A DNA stretch of 64,000 nt from Alphaproteobacteria bacterium (GCA_021774445.1 JAJFJA010000031.1:62001-126000), one strand, 5' to 3'. Shown: positions 43,972 to 54,671, counted from the stretch's first letter. Numbers and translations are program-made. The notes: generated by a model not told the origin, from the letters alone.

Positions 43972-45109
43972 ATGCGCGCTGAAACCGCGCAGCTCGCCGC
44001 TGCAGTCACTCAGTCATTGGCTCTTATTCGGAGGCATCTTTGACTGGGACAACGCGCTTCGCCGGCTCGATGAGCTCAACGCCCTGGCCGAGGACCCGGA
44101 CCTTTGGCAGAACCAGGATCAAGCCCAGCGGGTTCTACGCGAACGCACCCAGTTGGCCCGGTCCATCGATGACGTCCAGGCCCTGGGCCAGGAATTGGCG
44201 GACAATCAAGAACTGATCGCGCTTGGTGAGGCCGAGGGTGACGCCGATGTCGTCGCCGAGGCTGAAGCCGCCATCGCCGCGCTCCAGGCCCGGACCGGAA
44301 AGCTCGAACTTGCCAGCCTGCTGTCCGGCGAGGCCGATAGCAACGACTGCTATGTTGAAATCCATGCTGGCGCCGGCGGCACCGAGTCTCAAGACTGGGC
44401 CGAAATGCTGACCCGCATGTATGCCCGTTGGGCCGAGGCCCATGGCTATAAATTGGCGTGGCTTGAGGAAAGCACGGGCGAAGAAGCCGGCGTCAAATCG
44501 GCAACCCTGAAGGTCTCTGGCCCCGATGCCTATGGCTGGTTGAAGACTGAGTCCGGCGTCCATCGGCTGGTACGGATATCGCCCTTCGATTCCCAGGCCC
44601 GTCGCCACACCAGCTTCGCCAGCGCCTGGGTCTATCCTGTGGTCGACGACACCATCGAGATTGAAATCCAGGACAAGGATCTGCGCGTTGACACCTACCG
44701 CGCCTCCGGGGCCGGCGGTCAACACGTTAACAAGACCGACAGTGCGATCCGCCTGACCCATCTTCCCAGCGGCATTGTCGTCCAGTGCCAGAACGACCGT
44801 TCGCAGCATCGCAACCGGGCTCAGGCGATGGACATGTTGCGCGCACGACTCTATGAGGCGGAGTTGCAAAAGCGCGAGGAGTCAGCCCAAGCCGAGGCCG
44901 ATGCCAAGACCGACATCGGCTGGGGACATCAGATCCGCTCTTACGTTCTGCATCCCTATCAAATGGTCAAGGATTTGCGTACTGGCGCCGAAACCGGCAA
45001 CGCCCAGGCCGTGCTCGACGGCGACCTCGATCGTTTTCTCGAGGCATCGCTTGCCGCCCGCCTCAAAGGTAGTGCCGATCAGGCCCCCGAGGTACCGGCG
45101 GGATCGTAA
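43972..45109 (+). CDS. prfB: peptide chain release factor 2, programmed +1 frameshift
   Basis: RF2, terminating at UGA/UAA. The 23-codon first frame ([23 protein letters not shown]) ends CTT TGA C; a +1 shift on CTT, skipping T44041, continues [22 protein letters not shown] to 45109, giving 378 residues (join 43972-44040, 44042-45109). The anticodon-like SPF tripeptide (RISPFD) and the catalytic GGQ loop ([18 protein letters not shown]) are present. ATG 43972 fits family starts (MRAE) with AAGAGG 11 bases before; an in-frame ATG at 43963 is too close to it. The intragenic TGA makes expression autoregulated by RF2 level. Confidence 0.96.
44029..44043 (+). promoter_or_regulatory. prfB programmed frameshift site
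   Basis: CGGAGG CAT CTT TGA followed by C. The internal Shine-Dalgarno-like GGAGG lies 3 bases before the slippery CTT, the same spacing as in E. coli prfB, with TGAC as the weak stop context. Confidence 0.95.
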
Positions 45110-45888
45110 TAGCGCTGGGGAAATCCTGCCGCCGACCGGCCGGCGACATTAAACGGCGCTTTCAGCACCCCCGGATGGAATGCTGCGACCATGCATTGCC
45201 AAGTACCGGCCGGCTCAAGGCCGCGTGTGGCGCAGGCGAAATCGAACCACCGGCGGCCGATCGCCACGTGACCGATTTCCTCGTTGTAGATCGTTTGCAA
45301 TATCTCCGCCGAGTCTTTGTCGCCGGCGCGCCGCAGCTTGGTAATCATTGCCGGGGTCACATCCAACCCGCGCGCCTCCAGCACCAACGGCACGACAGCC
45401 AGTCGGGCGACCAGGTCATGCGATGTTGCCATCGCCGCCTGCCACAACCCGTCATGGGCGGGCAGGTCGCCATAGGCAGCCCCAAGTTCGCGTAATCGTG
45501 TCGACAGCATTGAGAAGTGTCGCGCTTCTTCGCTGGCCACCGTCAACCAGTCGGTGAAGAAATCGCGCGGCAGGGCCGGCGAGGCGAAACGCGCAACCAT
45601 GTCCCACGCCAAGTCGATCGCGTTCAGCTCGATATGGGCAATCGCGTGCAGCAGAGTGACCCGCCCTTGCGGCGAACCGATTTTCCGCTTCGGCATCTCC
45701 GCCGGGGGCCGCATAGCGGGGCGGTCCGGCCGGCCCGGCCGGCTAGGCGGTTCGACTTGGCCAACCTCTCGAAAATACCCGGTTCGCCAGGCGGCCGCCG
45801 CCGCCTCTGTTAGGGCGACTTTGTCCGCGGGTTTCGTGGCGGTTAGGACGGCGACCGCGGCAGCCGACAGTGAAGCCGGCCGGCTCAG
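45079..45888 (-). CDS. DUF455 ferritin-like domain protein, probable CTG start
   Basis: Ferritin-like helical protein, about 269 residues from the proposed start. Metal-type Glu/His residues are [31 protein letters not shown] and [14 protein letters not shown], the DUF455 pattern; the [11 protein letters not shown]...EMPKRK linker is also typical as I recall it. Function unknown; diiron binding is inferred. No ATG, GTG or TTG exists in frame near the expected N-terminus: the nearest are GTG 46038 and the frame start at 46056, deep inside bcp. CTG 45888 overlaps the bcp stop as CTGA, mirroring the ATGA junctions elsewhere here, and gives [15 protein letters not shown]. Its 3' end overlaps the convergent prfB by 31 bases. 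Confidence 0.82.
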   Translation of the reverse strand: MSRPASLSAAAVAVLTATKPADKVALTEAAAAAWRTGYFREVGQVEPPSRPGRPDRPAMRPPAEMPKRKIGSPQGRVTLLHAIAHIELNAIDLAWDMVARFASPALPRDFFTDWLTVASEEARHFSMLSTRLRELGAAYGDLPAHDGLWQAAMATSHDLVARLAVVPLVLEARGLDVTPAMITKLRRAGDKDSAEILQTIYNEEIGHVAIGRRWFDFACATRGLEPAGTWQCMVAAFHPGVLKAPFNVAGRSAAGFPQRYYDPAGTSGA

Positions 45889-46349
45889 AGCGCGCGCACC
45901 GCGTCCAGGACAGCTTCGACATGGCCGGGCACTTTTACTTTCCGCCAGATTTTCTGCACCACGCCGTGCTCGTCGATGACGAACGTCGCCCGCTCGATTC
46001 CCATATATTTGCGACCGTACATACTCTTTTCGACCCACGTACCGTAGGCCTCGCAAATCGCGCCGTCTTCGTCACTCGCCAGCGTAAACGGCAACTCGTA
46101 CTTGGCCTTGAAGCTATCGTGCTTTTTCACGCTGTCCTTCGAAACGCCGATGATCTCCGCACCGGCCGCGGCGAAATCGTCGATATGATCGCGAAAGCCG
46201 CATGCCTGTTTGGTGCAACCGGGCGTGTCGTCTTTCGGGTAGAAATACAGCACGACTTTCTTACCCGCATGTGCTTCGAGACTGATCCGTCCGTCGCCAT
46301 CTGCCGGCACCTCGAAATCCGGCGCCTTATCTCCTTCGCTCAGGCTCAT
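45885..46349 (-). CDS. bcp: thioredoxin-dependent thiol peroxidase (Bcp/PrxQ)
   Basis: Peroxiredoxin of 154 residues reducing hydrogen peroxide and organic peroxides. VVLYFYPKDDTPGCTKQACGFRD carries the peroxidatic Cys and, five residues later, the resolving Cys of the atypical two-cysteine type. ERATFVIDEHGVV and the Arg in the active site follow. ATG 46349 is preferred to the upstream frame start 46385, with AAGGA upstream. Followed directly by the DUF455 gene with a 4-base overlap. Confidence 0.95.
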   Translation of the reverse strand: MSLSEGDKAPDFEVPADGDGRISLEAHAGKKVVLYFYPKDDTPGCTKQACGFRDHIDDFAAAGAEIIGVSKDSVKKHDSFKAKYELPFTLASDEDGAICEAYGTWVEKSMYGRKYMGIERATFVIDEHGVVQKIWRKVKVPGHVEAVLDAVRAL

Positions 46350-46458
46350 CGCATGGCTTCCTTTTCTTGATTTGCCCCGCCACATAGCGCGGCCATCTTA
46401 GAAGAGATTTCGTGGTCCGGCCCGCAAAGTCAACAACGCACACCTGGGATTCTGCGCC

Positions 46459-49437
46459 TCACTGCGGCGCCGACTGGGCTTCTCGGACCCGCTCGGCGGG
46501 CTCGCCGACAAGTGCCTGATAGTGAACATAGGTGCGTTGCGCGATCGCCTCCGCCTTGGCGACCAGCGCCCCGAAATCGTCCACATCACCCGCTCCGGCG
46601 AGGGCCGCCTTGACCGCCGCCGGCCACGACTCTGCTGCCATACTCTCGGCCGCTTCCAGGCGCACGACGCCCTGTAACCGCCGCCACAGATTGCTCGCCT
46701 CGATCAACTCTTCGGCGACCGCCGCCGGCAGCAATCCGTCCTCTCGTAGAGTGGCGAACACCGCCACCGGTTGCCGCCGTAGTAGGCCTGGATATTCGTT
46801 GGCATGACGTAACTGGAGATACTGGGCAATAAATTCGCAATCGATCATCCCACCGCGGTGGTGTTTGATATCCCAAAGACTCACGCCGGCATGTTCGCGC
46901 GCCATCCGCAGCCGCATGTCGTCGACCTCGACCAGCAATTTATCCGCGTCGCGTGGTCGGCAGAGCACGGTTCGGATCGTCTGCTCGATCCGCCGTGACA
47001 TCTTCGTTTCGCCATAAACCACGCGCGCCCGCGTCAGCGCCTGATGCTCCCAGGTCCAGGCGGACTCCAGCTGGTATCGCTCGAAACCATCCAGGCTGAC
47101 AGCCAGTGGCCCCTTGTTTCCCGACGGACGTAGCCGCATGTCCACGTCGAACAGCTTGCCCTCCGCGGTCATGGCGGTCAGCGCGGTAATCAGCCTTTGC
47201 CCAAGACGTTGGAAGTAAAGTTGCGCCGGCAGCGGTTTGACACCGTCGGATCTGGCATCGGCGACCGGCATGTCATAGAGCAAGACCAAGTCTATGTCGG
47301 ATGTCGCGGTTAGCTCTTGGCTGCCGAGCTTGCCCAGCGCCACCACCGCTAAACCGTCGCCCGGACATCGCCCATGCCGTTCCGCAAACTCGGCGCTGAC
47401 CCGTGGCAGCAAGGCGCTAATCACACAGTCTGCAATATCCGACAAGGCCCGCCCGGCCTCGTCGATGTCTGCGGTCTGCCGCAATACCTGTACGCCGACC
47501 TGAAATTTGGCGTCATTGGCCCAGCGCCGCGACAGGTCGAGCACATCTTGCATGTCTCGCGCCTGCACCAGCCGATCGTCGAGTTCCAGCGCCATCGTGG
47601 CCCGGTCTCGCAACGTGCTGAAAAAGCTTTCATCCAGCACCCCATCGAGCAGCAGCGGATTGCGACTAAGCCAGTTCGCCAGGGCCGGCGAGCCGCCCAT
47701 GATTTCGGCCACCAGGCGCAATAGGGAGGGGTTGGAGTGAAAGAGCGAGAACAGCTGGACCCCGGCAGGTAACCCACCGAGAAACGCATCGAACCGGCTC
47801 AGGGCCTGATCCGGATTGGCCGTGCTCGCCAGCGCTTTCAGAACGCCGGGCATGAGTTCTGTCAGTAGCTCTCGCGATCGTGTACTCCGGGTCGCCCGAT
47901 ACCGGCCATGTTGCCAACCGCGCACGATTGCCGACGCCGTCTCCGCCCCATCGAATCCCATTTCGGCTAGCGTCTTCAGTGTGTCGGGATCATGCTCACT
48001 ACCGGTGAAAACCAAGCTGCCACTGCTACCGAGAGTCTGCGCCTCCTCAAAAAGTTCCGCATAATGATGCTCCACGGTGCGCAGATGGCCGAGCAACGTC
48101 GTCGCAAAGGTTTCGGCGTCGGGATAGCTCAGGAAGGTCGCTAATCGGGCGATGCCTGCATTATCGGCTGGCAGCGTTTGTGTTTGCTCATCATTGATCA
48201 TTTGCAGCCGATGCTCGATGCGCCGTAGCTCTCGATAGGCCGCCTCCATCTGCTCGGCGACATCCGCGCCGATGCGACCGTTCGCCGCCAGCCCGCGCAA
48301 TGAATCCAGCGTCCCGGCGGTCCGCAGGTTAGGCGTCCGCCCGCCCCAAATCAGCTGTTGGGTCTGCACGAAGAATTCGATTTCGCGGATGCCCCCGCGG
48401 CCGAGCTTGATGTTGTGGCCTTCCAGGGCCACCGTGCTGCCGCCCTTATGGGCGTGGATCTGCCGCTTGATCGAGTGGATATCTTCGATTGCCGCAAAAT
48501 CGAGCGACCGCCGCCAGACGAAGGGCCGCAGGGCCTCGACGAAGGCATGGCCGGCCTCCAGATCGCCGGCGGCGGGACGCGCCTTGATCATCGCGGCGCG
48601 TTCCCAGTTTTGCCCGATGCTTTCGTAATAGGTCTCCGCCGCCTGCACTGATATCGCCAGCGGCGTCGCCCCCGGATCTGGCCTCAGCCGCAGGTCGGTG
48701 CGAAAGACGTAACCGTCTGCGGTTCGCTCGTCCAGCGTCTTGACCAGTCCGCGCGCCAGCCGCACGAACACCTGTTGCAGGGCATCCGGCCGTGTTGTCT
48801 TTATCTTCTCGGCGTCGTACAGCACGATCAGATCGATATCGCTCGAGTAGTTGAGCTCGTTCGCGCCTAACTTGCCCATTGCGATAATGATCAGACCCGA
48901 TCCCAGGTTCGGGTCGTCTGGAAAGGGCAAAGTAATGGCATTCTTTTGGTGCGCTTGCTTCAGCAAGAACCCGCTGGTGGCTCTGAGCGAACAGTCCGCG
49001 AACCGGCTCAATCGCCGCGTTACGGCCTCCAACCCCCAAACACCGCTGATATCGGCTAAAGCGACGGTCAAGGCGACCCGCAATCGCGCGCGCCGCAATC
49101 GCGCCATCAGAGTCGCCTGGTCCTCGGCGGACGCACCCGACCCCTCCACCTCATCCAAGGTTTCGTAGAAATAACGCTCGAATCCGTCCGTGAGAATGGC
49201 CCGCAACATCCCCATATCTTGGATCAGGCACCGCGTCAGGAAGGGGCTATTGCCGAATATGGCGTCAAGCAGTCGCAGTCCCGTCTCGTCCGTCATAAGA
49301 TCGTGGGCGAAGCGCTTTAGCGCTGGGTCACCGCAGGCTGCCGCGGCGTCCTGCCAGCGCGTCCGGCCCAGCGCGGCCCGTTCGGCGTCGGCGGCTCGGG
49401 GGAGTCGGCGCGTATCAATGACGGCAGGCAGGTGCAT
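46459..49437 (-). CDS. glnE: bifunctional glutamine synthetase adenylyltransferase/deadenylyltransferase
   Basis: Controls glutamine synthetase by adding or removing AMP, in response to PII and glutamine. The protein has 992 residues with two nucleotidyltransferase domains, each with the G-S/G-x-D-x-D core: MGKLGANELNYSSDIDLIVLYD in the N-terminal half and ALGKLGSQELTATSDIDLVLLYD in the C-terminal half. HNIKLGRGGIREIEFFVQ is a conserved GlnE stretch, and the C-terminal helical domain includes RGGMIDCEFIAQYLQL. Full length. Divergent from the AsmA-like gene, 99 bases apart. Confidence 0.97.
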   Translation of the reverse strand: MHLPAVIDTRRLPRAADAERAALGRTRWQDAAAACGDPALKRFAHDLMTDETGLRLLDAIFGNSPFLTRCLIQDMGMLRAILTDGFERYFYETLDEVEGSGASAEDQATLMARLRRARLRVALTVALADISGVWGLEAVTRRLSRFADCSLRATSGFLLKQAHQKNAITLPFPDDPNLGSGLIIIAMGKLGANELNYSSDIDLIVLYDAEKIKTTRPDALQQVFVRLARGLVKTLDERTADGYVFRTDLRLRPDPGATPLAISVQAAETYYESIGQNWERAAMIKARPAAGDLEAGHAFVEALRPFVWRRSLDFAAIEDIHSIKRQIHAHKGGSTVALEGHNIKLGRGGIREIEFFVQTQQLIWGGRTPNLRTAGTLDSLRGLAANGRIGADVAEQMEAAYRELRRIEHRLQMINDEQTQTLPADNAGIARLATFLSYPDAETFATTLLGHLRTVEHHYAELFEEAQTLGSSGSLVFTGSEHDPDTLKTLAEMGFDGAETASAIVRGWQHGRYRATRSTRSRELLTELMPGVLKALASTANPDQALSRFDAFLGGLPAGVQLFSLFHSNPSLLRLVAEIMGGSPALANWLSRNPLLLDGVLDESFFSTLRDRATMALELDDRLVQARDMQDVLDLSRRWANDAKFQVGVQVLRQTADIDEAGRALSDIADCVISALLPRVSAEFAERHGRCPGDGLAVVALGKLGSQELTATSDIDLVLLYDMPVADARSDGVKPLPAQLYFQRLGQRLITALTAMTAEGKLFDVDMRLRPSGNKGPLAVSLDGFERYQLESAWTWEHQALTRARVVYGETKMSRRIEQTIRTVLCRPRDADKLLVEVDDMRLRMAREHAGVSLWDIKHHRGGMIDCEFIAQYLQLRHANEYPGLLRRQPVAVFATLREDGLLPAAVAEELIEASNLWRRLQGVVRLEAAESMAAESWPAAVKAALAGAGDVDDFGALVAKAEAIAQRTYVHYQALVGEPAERVREAQSAPQ

Positions 49438-49536
49438 AACAAGCCATATGAATTTTCCGCACAGTGCGGTATGGCAAGCGCCGGGGTCAAGGCTGCGCCT
49501 TAACTCCCTAACTGGGCACGCGAAGGGCGTAACCTT

Positions 49537-52500
49537 TTGATTCTGCGATCATCCAGGCTGTTGCTGCAGGTCTTCGCCGCGCTTGCGATTGGCACGGTAT
49601 TGCTCACTCTTGCGGCCATCTGGCAGCTTGCGCAAGGCCCGATTCGGCTGAGCTTTCTCAACGGCTTTATCGAACGGGCGCTCAATCCTGAGGGCAGCGG
49701 CGCCCGCGTCACCCTCAGCGAAACCGTGCTTGCCTGGTCGGGTGAGCAACGCTCCCTGGACGTTCAGGCGCTTGGTGTGGAGCTTCGGGATCGCCAGAAT
49801 TCACCGCTCGCGCGGATCCCGGAACTGACTATTAATTTCAGCGGTCGCGCTCTCTTGCGAGGCACAATTGCCCCGCGCGGTCTAGTGATCAGGGGCCCGC
49901 GCCTTCGGGTATCTCTTGGCGGCGAATCGCCGGTTGTCTCAGGCTTCGAAGAACCCGCGCCGGCCGACCCGAGTAGGGCCCTTGGCGCCTTGTCGCAACT
50001 GCTACAGCCCCTCGATGGCAGTGGCGTGGCGGGCTACCTTACCAGTGTGGAGGTGGCCGACGGTCAGATTGCCATCCGCGACCAGACCCGCAATCTCGCT
50101 TGGGACATTACCGACGCCGATATTGTTGTCAGTCGCGATATCGCCGGCATCCGAGCCGAGGCTCAATTAGCCGTAACCGCCAACGGCATAACCGGACAGG
50201 TCTCGGCCGTGATGCAACACACATCGTTGCGTCCCGAGGTTGCTGTGCAACTTCAATTCGAAGACATCGATCCGGCGCTGATCGCCAGCATCGAGCCAAG
50301 GCTCGATATCCTAAACCGGATCGATCTGGCGCTTAGTGGCGTCATCGACTTGCGCACCGACAATGTCTTTCGGCCCGAGGAAGTCCGCTACGACTTGCGT
50401 GCCGGTGCCGGCACGATCCTACTGCCCGAATTATACGCCGAGCCACTCATTATGGCCGGTGCGGTGATTCGCGGTGACATTGATGGCGACTTCACGACCA
50501 TTCGGGTCGATGAGGCCGAAATCGATCTGGGTGGGCCGACCGCATCCCTGCGCGGGGTTGTACGCAGCCTCGGTGATCGTCTGACGATCGCTCTCGACGC
50601 CGAAGCCCGCGATGTCCCGGTCGACGAGCTAAGCATCCTATGGCCGTCCGACGTCGGACGGGGCGCTCGCAATTGGGTAACCAAGAACCTCGAGGCCGGC
50701 ATCGTTCATCGCGCGACCTTGGCTCTTACCGGCAGTGCGCCGGTGGCGGACCTCACCGCCCTGGAGGTTGATGAAATTGGCGGCGTCATGGATGTGTCCG
50801 GCGTCACCGTTCACTATCTACGGCCCATGGCTCCGGTGCTCGATGTCGGCGGCGATATTCGGTATGACGCCGCTCAGTTTATCATTAACACGAATACCGG
50901 CAGTCTTTTGGACCTGGCCATCGAGGATGGCACGGTCGCCATCACTCTGGATGGGCCGGAACCTGTTGCCGATATTGATCTTACCGTGGTCGGCCCGATC
51001 ACCGATGCGTTGACTGTTTTGGACATGGAGCCCCTGCGGTACGCGTCGACGCTCGGTATCGACCCGGCCCAGATGGGTGGCCAACATCGCACCAACGTGA
51101 CGTTCCGCATTCCGCTGCGTGCCGGCCTGTCACTTGATGACATTGGCGTCGCCGCAGCCTCGAGCGTCACCGATTTCTCGCAATCGTCTGGACTATTCGG
51201 GCTGCCGTTCGCGGCTGGCGCGTTGTCGCTTGAGGTCGACACGACGCAGCTCTCCGTGTGGGGAGACCTCAGCCTTGGCGACGTTCCCGTCGAAGCGCGC
51301 TGGACCGAGCGCTTTGTCGACGACGGCAGCTTTCGCACCCGGTACGAGGTCAGCGGCATTTTCGATCAAGCCGCCTTGGCTAGTTTTGGTCTTGATCTCC
51401 GGGGCAGCGTCACCGGTGCCATCGGTGTGGGGGTCAGCTATGCCATCTTCCCCGATGATAGCGCCGTCGGGGCCACCGAGCTCGACCTCACCGCCGCCGA
51501 CATTTCGATCCCAGCGATTGGCTTGCGCAAAACCGGCGGCAACGACGCCCGAGGGGCATTGAACTTTACGGTTGCTGACGGAGCGCTGACCGATATCTCG
51601 AGCTTTGAAATTGCCAGTGATGAGTTGGTCGCAACCGGCGCCGTCCGCTTCGCCGGCGCGACCGACGGCGGCGGGCTCCGGCAGGTCGGTCTCTCGCGTC
51701 TCGCATACGGTGACAATGAATTGTTCGGCACCCTGCGGCTGCGGGAAGATGGATCGTTGGACATAGACCTGGGCGGCCAGCGGGTCGACCTGCGCGATCA
51801 GATCACCGCCGTCACGGACCCCGGCGACGACGCGGAAACCGAAACCACTCCAGAGGCCGGATTGGCTTATCGCCTCTCGATCGACCCGCAGTCCCCCATC
51901 GCCGAGGTCCGGGTGGGTGAAATCACCCGCTTGTTGAATGTCTCCGGCACTCTCGTGAACGATGGGATCGAAATACGCAGTGCCAACCTCCGCGGCGGCC
52001 TGGTCGAACCCGATGATTTCGGCGTTGTCGTCGTTGACGCAAAGCCGCGACGAAGCTTCACCATCGCCGCCGCGGACGGCGGCGCGCTCCTCGCCGCGCT
52101 CGATTGGACTGATGCGGTGAGCGGCGGACGGCTCCTTGTCGAAGGTGAAATGCTCGATGACGAACCCGGTGCGTCGTTAGCGGGGCGGGCTCTGATGACG
52201 GATTTTCAGATGATCGAGGCGCCGCTATTGGGCCGCTTGCTCAGCCTCGCCTCACTGAGAGGAATTGCCGATACCCTCAGCGGCGAAGGCATCACCTTCA
52301 ACCGCCTGGAAGTCCCCTTCGAAATCAATGATGACACCATCGAACTTCCCGACGTGAAGCTGCGCGGCTCCCAGTTGGGCATCCTTGCCGAAGGTCGCAT
52401 CGATCGCCGCGACAACACGATTAGTCTGCTCGGTGAAGTCGCGCCGGCCTACACCCTGAACAGTCTGCTCGGGAATATTCCTCTCATTGGCAACGCCATA

Positions 52501-52698
52501 ACCGGCGGCGGGGATGGTATTTTTGCCGCAACATACAAAGTCGAAGGCCCGCTCGATGACCCCAAGGTGACCGTCAATCCCTTGTCCCTTTTGACACCAG
52601 GCTTCACCCGAAAAATACTCGGCGGTTTCGGCAGCTCTGCCCCACCTCCACCGAAGGAGAAGCTGGAATTCCCATCCGACCCGACATTCGATAACTAA
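49537..52698 (+). CDS. YhdP/AsmA-like protein (DUF3971, AsmA-like C-terminal domain)
   Basis: Giant envelope protein of 1053 residues anchored by one N-terminal helix (LLLQVFAALAIGTVLLTLAAIW), with a very long beta-rich repeat body facing the periplasm. The end has the AsmA-like C-terminal signature: GRALMTDFQMIEAPLLGRLLSLASLRGIADTLSGEGITFNRLEVPF, LRGSQLGILAEGRID, GEVAPAYTLNSLLGNIPLIG and YKVEGPLDDPKVTVNPLS. Such proteins form bridge-like lipid conduits to the outer membrane. TTG start with AAGGGCG upstream. Convergent with tyrS. Confidence 0.93.
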   Translation: MILRSSRLLLQVFAALAIGTVLLTLAAIWQLAQGPIRLSFLNGFIERALNPEGSGARVTLSETVLAWSGEQRSLDVQALGVELRDRQNSPLARIPELTINFSGRALLRGTIAPRGLVIRGPRLRVSLGGESPVVSGFEEPAPADPSRALGALSQLLQPLDGSGVAGYLTSVEVADGQIAIRDQTRNLAWDITDADIVVSRDIAGIRAEAQLAVTANGITGQVSAVMQHTSLRPEVAVQLQFEDIDPALIASIEPRLDILNRIDLALSGVIDLRTDNVFRPEEVRYDLRAGAGTILLPELYAEPLIMAGAVIRGDIDGDFTTIRVDEAEIDLGGPTASLRGVVRSLGDRLTIALDAEARDVPVDELSILWPSDVGRGARNWVTKNLEAGIVHRATLALTGSAPVADLTALEVDEIGGVMDVSGVTVHYLRPMAPVLDVGGDIRYDAAQFIINTNTGSLLDLAIEDGTVAITLDGPEPVADIDLTVVGPITDALTVLDMEPLRYASTLGIDPAQMGGQHRTNVTFRIPLRAGLSLDDIGVAAASSVTDFSQSSGLFGLPFAAGALSLEVDTTQLSVWGDLSLGDVPVEARWTERFVDDGSFRTRYEVSGIFDQAALASFGLDLRGSVTGAIGVGVSYAIFPDDSAVGATELDLTAADISIPAIGLRKTGGNDARGALNFTVADGALTDISSFEIASDELVATGAVRFAGATDGGGLRQVGLSRLAYGDNELFGTLRLREDGSLDIDLGGQRVDLRDQITAVTDPGDDAETETTPEAGLAYRLSIDPQSPIAEVRVGEITRLLNVSGTLVNDGIEIRSANLRGGLVEPDDFGVVVVDAKPRRSFTIAAADGGALLAALDWTDAVSGGRLLVEGEMLDDEPGASLAGRALMTDFQMIEAPLLGRLLSLASLRGIADTLSGEGITFNRLEVPFEINDDTIELPDVKLRGSQLGILAEGRIDRRDNTISLLGEVAPAYTLNSLLGNIPLIGNAITGGGDGIFAATYKVEGPLDDPKVTVNPLSLLTPGFTRKILGGFGSSAPPPPKEKLEFPSDPTFDN

Positions 52699-52721
52699 GC
52701 CTGTTCCGCCGTCGGGCCAGC

Positions 52722-53975
52722 CTAGCTTGGCCGTACCAAGGCGTGGCGCTTTCGCCCGGCGGACAACTTAATGACGCCCTCAGCGGTCACCGCGTCGGCG
52801 CCGACGACGGCATTCTCGTCCGCCACGACGGCGCCATTCACCCGGCAGCCGCCGCCGCGAACCATTCGTCTGCCCTCGCTATTCGATTGCACCAACCCGG
52901 CACGCGCCAAGAGTGCGTAGATCGGCACACCCGCGGTAAGCTCCGCTGCCGACAGATCCACCGTCGGCAAAGCGTCGCCGGCGCCGCCCTGTTCAAATGT
53001 CCGCCGCGCCGTCGCCTCCGACGCGGCTGCGGCCTCGGCGCCGCGACACAGGGTCGTTGCCTCGTTGGCGAGAACAACCTTGGCGGCATTGATCTCGGCG
53101 CCCTCGAGTGCTTCCAGTCGTGCCACCTCATCGAGCGGCAGCTCCGTGAACAGGCGTAGGAAGCGGCCCACATCGCCATCCTCGGTATTCCGCCAATACT
53201 GCCAGTAATCGTAGGCGCTCAGCCGATCCTCATTGAGCCATACGGCCCCATCCGCCGTCTTACCCATCTTGGCGCCGCTGGCCGTTGCTAACAGCGGCGT
53301 CGTCAGCGCAAACAGCGCTTTGCCCTCGACCCGGCGTCCCAGATCCACTCCAGTAATAATATTGCCCCATTGGTCGGAGCCGCCCATCTGAAGTGCGCAG
53401 CCATGGCGCCGCGACAGCTCGACGAAATCATACGCTTGCAGCACCATGTAGTTGAATTCCAGGAAACTTAGCGGCTGCTCCCGGTCCAAGCGCAGCTTCA
53501 CGCTATCCATGCTCAGCATTCGGTTAACCGAGAAGTGCCGACCGTAGTCCCGCAGGAAGGAGATATAGCTGAGGCCACTGAGCCAGTCGTCGTTATTCGC
53601 CATGATGGCGTCGGTCGGGCCATCGCCGAACTGCAAGTACTGCGCGAAGATCTCTTTGATATCGGCGATATTCGCGTCGATGACCTCCGGCGTGAGCAGC
53701 TTTCGCGCGTCGTCTTTGCCCGACGGATCGCCGACCTTTGTTGTGCCGCCGCCCATCAACACGATCGGTCGATGCCCGGTGCGTTGCAGCCAACGCAGCA
53801 TCATGATCGGCAGCAGGCTGCCCACATGCAGGCTGTCCGCGGTCGCATCGAAGCCGATATAGGCGGTGACGATACCTTCGGCGGCGAGCTGGTCGAGACC
53901 GTCAAGGTCGCTGCATTGATGTAGGAAACCTCGGTCACTGAGCGTCCTCAGGAACTCGGAGCGAAGCCGTGTCAT
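52722..53975 (-). CDS. tyrS: tyrosyl-tRNA synthetase
   Basis: Class I aminoacyl-tRNA synthetase (417 residues) charging tRNA-Tyr. The HIGH signature is HVGS ([18 protein letters not shown]) and the KMSKS loop is KMGKT. The Tyr-binding segment is [10 protein letters not shown] with [12 protein letters not shown]. The C-terminal S4 RNA-binding domain ([27 protein letters not shown]) is complete. On the minus strand, 54 bases downstream of an alpha/beta hydrolase gene. Confidence 0.97.
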   Translation of the reverse strand: MTRLRSEFLRTLSDRGFLHQCSDLDGLDQLAAEGIVTAYIGFDATADSLHVGSLLPIMMLRWLQRTGHRPIVLMGGGTTKVGDPSGKDDARKLLTPEVIDANIADIKEIFAQYLQFGDGPTDAIMANNDDWLSGLSYISFLRDYGRHFSVNRMLSMDSVKLRLDREQPLSFLEFNYMVLQAYDFVELSRRHGCALQMGGSDQWGNIITGVDLGRRVEGKALFALTTPLLATASGAKMGKTADGAVWLNEDRLSAYDYWQYWRNTEDGDVGRFLRLFTELPLDEVARLEALEGAEINAAKVVLANEATTLCRGAEAAAASEATARRTFEQGGAGDALPTVDLSAAELTAGVPIYALLARAGLVQSNSEGRRMVRGGGCRVNGAVVADENAVVGADAVTAEGVIKLSAGRKRHALVRPS

Positions 53976-54029
53976 GTCGAATGCTTTCGTTTGGCGCCTA
54001 CAGCCGGGTGACCGGGTGCGAATTTTTGA

Positions 54030-54671
54030 TCAGGCGTCGGTGCGCGTGTTCAAATAATCCAACACTGTACGCGCAAGCACATCCTGCTTGTCCTGATAGA
54101 AGTGGTTGGCGCCTTCGATGGTCTGGTAGGTGATAACCACGTCGCGCTGCTTCGCCAGCCGCTCGACCAGATGGGCGACCGACGGCTCCGGCACCACGTC
54201 GTCGGCGGTTCCCTGCACCATCAGGCCGGACGCTGGGCAAGGCGCCAGGAAGGTGAAATCATACATGTTCGCCGGTGGCGAGACCGAAATGAAGCCGCTG
54301 ATTTCCGGCCGCCGCATCAGCAACTGCATACCGATCCAGGCCCCGAACGAGAAACCGCCGACCCAGCAGGCCCGTGCATTCGGATTATAGCCCTGCATCC
54401 AATCCAACGCCGAAGCGGCGTCAGAAAGCTCTCCTTCGCCTCTATCGAACGACCCTTGGGAGCGTCCGACGCCGCGAAAGTTGAAACGCAGCACCGAAAA
54501 GCCGCGCCGCGCATATATGTGGTATAGCGCATAGACGAGCTTATTGTTCATCGTCCCGCCGTGTTGCGGGTGCGGGTGCAGCAACAGCGCCACGGGAGCA
54601 TTTGGCTCCTTGGCGTGGTGATAGCGGCCCTCAAGCCGTCCCTCTGGGCCGCTAATGATGACTTCTGGCAT
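54030..54671 (-). CDS. alpha/beta hydrolase
   Basis: Serine hydrolase of 213 residues of the small dienelactone-hydrolase-like group often annotated only as alpha/beta hydrolase. Nucleophile elbow GFSFG (CWVGGFSFGAWIG), acid in VQGTADDVVPE, and His in EGANHFY. LLLHPHPQHGGTMNNKLVYAL is characteristic of this conserved proteobacterial family. The substrate is unknown. Divergent from cysE with a 209-bp regulatory region between. Confidence 0.9.
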   Translation of the reverse strand: MPEVIISGPEGRLEGRYHHAKEPNAPVALLLHPHPQHGGTMNNKLVYALYHIYARRGFSVLRFNFRGVGRSQGSFDRGEGELSDAASALDWMQGYNPNARACWVGGFSFGAWIGMQLLMRRPEISGFISVSPPANMYDFTFLAPCPASGLMVQGTADDVVPEPSVAHLVERLAKQRDVVITYQTIEGANHFYQDKQDVLARTVLDYLNTRTDA

